Shown here: positions 61,425 through 64,000 of the stretch, in pieces
Layout of the letters: the number at the start of each line of letters is the position of its first letter
Numbering within the stretch: the stretch's first letter is position 1
NCBI GenBank assembly: GCA_032622095.1
Contig: CP136067.1
Span: forward strand, 98,570,707-98,634,706
Direction: 5' to 3'
From: Siphonodentalium dalli
Taxonomy: Eukaryota > Mollusca > Scaphopoda > Gadilida > Siphonodentaliidae
DNA length: 64,000 nucleotides
Program-made: the position numbers and the translations under genes
The notes under the pieces: generated by a model
The model's database searches: none
What the model was told of the DNA's origin: nothing
What the model saw: only the letters and a program-made list of their open reading frames with translations

Positions 61425-64000
61425 ATATAGTGATGCCACTGGTAAATATAGTGATGCCACTGGTAAATATAATGATGCCACTGGTAAATATAATGATGCC
61501 ACTGGTAAATATAATGATGCCACTGGTAAATATAATGATGCCACTGGTAAATATAAGGATGCCACTGGTAAATATAATGATGCCACTGGTAAATATAATG
61601 ATGCCACTGGTAAATATAATGATGCCACTGGTAAATATAATGATGCCACTGGTAAATATAATGATGCCACTGTTTAATATAGTTATGCCACTGTTTAATA
61701 TAGTGATGCCACTGGTTAATATAGTTATGCCACTGGTAAATATAGTGATGCCACTGGTTAATATAGTTATGCCACTGGTAAATATAGTGATGCCACTGGT
61801 AAATATAGTGATGCCACTGGTAAATATAGTGATGCCACTGTTTAATATAGTTATGCCACTGGTAAATATAGTGATGCCACTGTTTAATATAGTTATGCCA
61901 CTGGTAAATATAGTGATGCCACTGTTTAATATAGTGATGCCACTGTTTAATATAGTTATGCCACTGTTTAATATAGTTATGCCATTGGTAAATATAGTGA
62001 TGCCACTGTTTAATATAGTTATGCCACTGGTAAATATAGTGATGCCACTGGTAAATATAGTGATGCCACTGGTAAATATAGTGATGCCACTGTTTAATAT
62101 AGTTATGCCACTGTTTAATATAGTTATGCCACTGGTTAATATAGTGATGCCACTGGTAAATATAGTTATGCCATTGGTAAATATAGTGATGCCACTGTTT
62201 AATATAGTTATGCCACTGGTAAATATAGTGATGCCACTGGTTAATATAGTGATGCCACTGGTAAATATAGTGATGCCACTGTTTAATATAGTGATGCCAC
62301 TGGTTAATATAGTGATGCCACTGGTTAATATAGTGATGCCACTGGTAAATATAGTGATGCCACTGGTTAATATAGTGATGCCACTGGTAAATATAGTGAT
62401 GCCACTGTTTAATATAGTTATGCCACTGGTAAATATAGTGATGCCACTGGTTAATATAGTTATGCCACTGGTTAATATAGTTATGCCACTGGTAAATATA
62501 GTGATGCCACTGGTTAATATAGTTATGCCACTGGTTAATATAGTTATGCCACTGGTAAATATAGTGATGCCACTGGTTAATATAGTGATGCCACTGGTAA
62601 ATATAGTGATGCCACTGGTTAATATAGTGATGCCACTGGTTAATATAGTGATGCCACTGGTTAATATAGTGATGCCACTGGTTAATATAGTGATGCCACT
62701 GGTAAATATAGTGATGCCACTGTTTAATATAGTGATGCCACTGGTTAATATAGTGATGCCACTGGTAAATATAGTGATGCCACTGGTTAATATAGTGATG
62801 CCACTGGTAAATATAGTGATGCCACTGTTTAATATAGTTATGCCACTGTTTAATATAGTTATGCCACTGTTTAATATAGTGATGCCACTGGTTAATATAG
62901 TGATGCCACTGGTTAATATAGTGATGCCACTGGTAAATATAGTGATGCCACTGTTTAATATAGTTATGCCACTGATAAATATAGTGATGCCACTGGTTAA
63001 TATAGTGATGCCACTGGTTAATATAGTTATGCCACTGTTTAATATAGTGATGCCACTGGTTAATATAGTTATGCCACTGGTTAATATAGTTATGCCACTG
63101 GTAAATATAGTGATGCCACTGGTTAATATAGTGATGCCACTGTTTAATATAGTGATGCCACTGGTTAATATAGTGATGCCACTGGTTAATATAGTGATGC
63201 CACTGGTAAATATAGTGATGCCACTGTTTAATATAGTGATGCCACTGGTTAATATAGTGATGCCACTGGTTAATATAGTGATGCCACTGGTAAATATAGT
63301 GATGCCACTGGTTAATATAGTGATGCCACTGGTAAATATAGTGATGCCACTGGTAAATATAGTGATGCCACTGTTTAATATAGTTATGCCACTGGTAAAT
63401 ATAGTGATGCCACTGTTTAATATAGTGATGCCACTGTTTAATATAGTTATGCCACTGGTAAATATAGTGATGCCACTGGTAAATATAGTGATGCCACTGG
63501 TAAATATAGTGATGCCACTGGTAAATATAGTGATGCCACTGTTTAATATAGTGATGCCACTGGTAAATATAATGATGCCACTGGTAAATATAGTGATGTC
63601 ACTGGTTAATATAGTGATGCCACTGGTTAATATAGTGATGCCACTGGTTAATATAGTGATGCCACTGGTTAATATAGTGATGCCACTGGTTAATATAGTG
63701 ATGCCACTGGTAAATATAATGATGCCACTGGTAAATATAGTGATGCCACTGTTTAATATAGTTATGCCACTGTTTAATATAGTTATGCCACTGTTTAATA
63801 TAGTTATGCCACTGTTTAATATAGTTATGCCAGTGTTTAATATAGTTATGCCACTGTTTAATATAGTTATGCCACTGTTTAATATAGTTATGCCACTGTT
63901 TAATATAGTTATGCCACTGTTTAATATAGTTATGCCACTGTTTAATATAGTTATGCCACTGTTTAATATAGTGATGCCACTGTTTAATATAGTTATGCCA
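61425..64000. repeat. 21-bp minisatellite, about 120 copies, running off the right edge
   Basis: Unit TATAGTGATGCCACTGGTAAA. Two positions vary: GTGATG, GTTATG or AATGATG, and GGTAAA, GGTTAA or GTTTAA. The first ~12 units are mostly the AATGATG/GGTAAA form, the middle is mixed, and the last ~10 are nearly all GTTATG/GTTTAA. One minus frame reads the heptad ASLYLPV only because 21 is a multiple of three. Confidence 0.97.

Noticed and set aside
61374-61670. 98-residue frame of ASLYLPV repeats
   Set aside because: The 21-bp minisatellite unit is a multiple of three, so a frame stays open by chance; units to the right contain stops in it.
1-64000. Retroviral, LTR, Polinton or toxin-gene remnants
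   Set aside because: No reverse transcriptase, integrase, capsid or envelope signature and no paired LTRs were recognised. The 4.7-kb inverted-repeat block shows none of the proteins expected of a Polinton.

Overview
This is a stretch of an intron-rich, AT-rich animal genome, most likely a lophotrochozoan invertebrate; a bivalve or other mollusc is my best guess from the repeat types, but nothing here proves it. Two conserved animal genes are spread over it on the minus strand, each read from GT-AG exons whose phases all fit. The first is ODAD4 (TTC25), an outer dynein arm docking subunit: eight exons between 25986 and 10948, including the stop codon, with the N-terminal part missing. The second is a TBC1D9/TBC1D9B-type Rab GTPase-activating protein: fifteen exons between 61381 and 37523, running from the start of the TBC domain to the stop codon; its N-terminal (GRAM) exons must lie beyond the right edge. 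A single plus-strand exon of a fatty acyl-CoA reductase (FAR1 type) sits at 26718-26915, just left of a 100-N scaffold gap (27084-27183). A decayed THAP-domain gene lies at 4564-4935.

Layout: 1-10.9 kb holds repeats and the THAP fossil. 10.9-26 kb is ODAD4 with large repeat-filled introns, including a 1.78-kb hAT element with an exact 8-bp target duplication. 26.7-29.8 kb holds the FAR exon, the gap and a ~160-bp satellite. 30-37.5 kb is repeats only. 37.5-61.4 kb is the TBC1D9-like gene, carrying a 4.7-kb inverted-repeat-bounded block in one intron. 61.4-64 kb is a 21-bp minisatellite that runs off the window.

Most of the remaining sequence is non-autonomous DNA transposons: at least five termini types flanked by TTAA (piggyBac-like), a fully palindromic family flanked by TA (Tc1/mariner-like), and a foldback family with 8-bp duplications (hAT-like). 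Several are nested, which gives a relative order of insertion. No intact transposase and no virus-derived element was recognised.

The most unusual signals are: (1) at six exons in the two genes, one edge of the exon together with its splice site has been tandemly copied into the adjoining intron, up to ten copies at one ODAD4 exon; (2) the TBC1D9-like protein has an exon encoding 11-residue amphipathic repeats of apolipoprotein/synuclein/perilipin style; (3) several TTAA element families with different ends share one hairpin core, whose stem differs between families in both arms so that pairing is kept.
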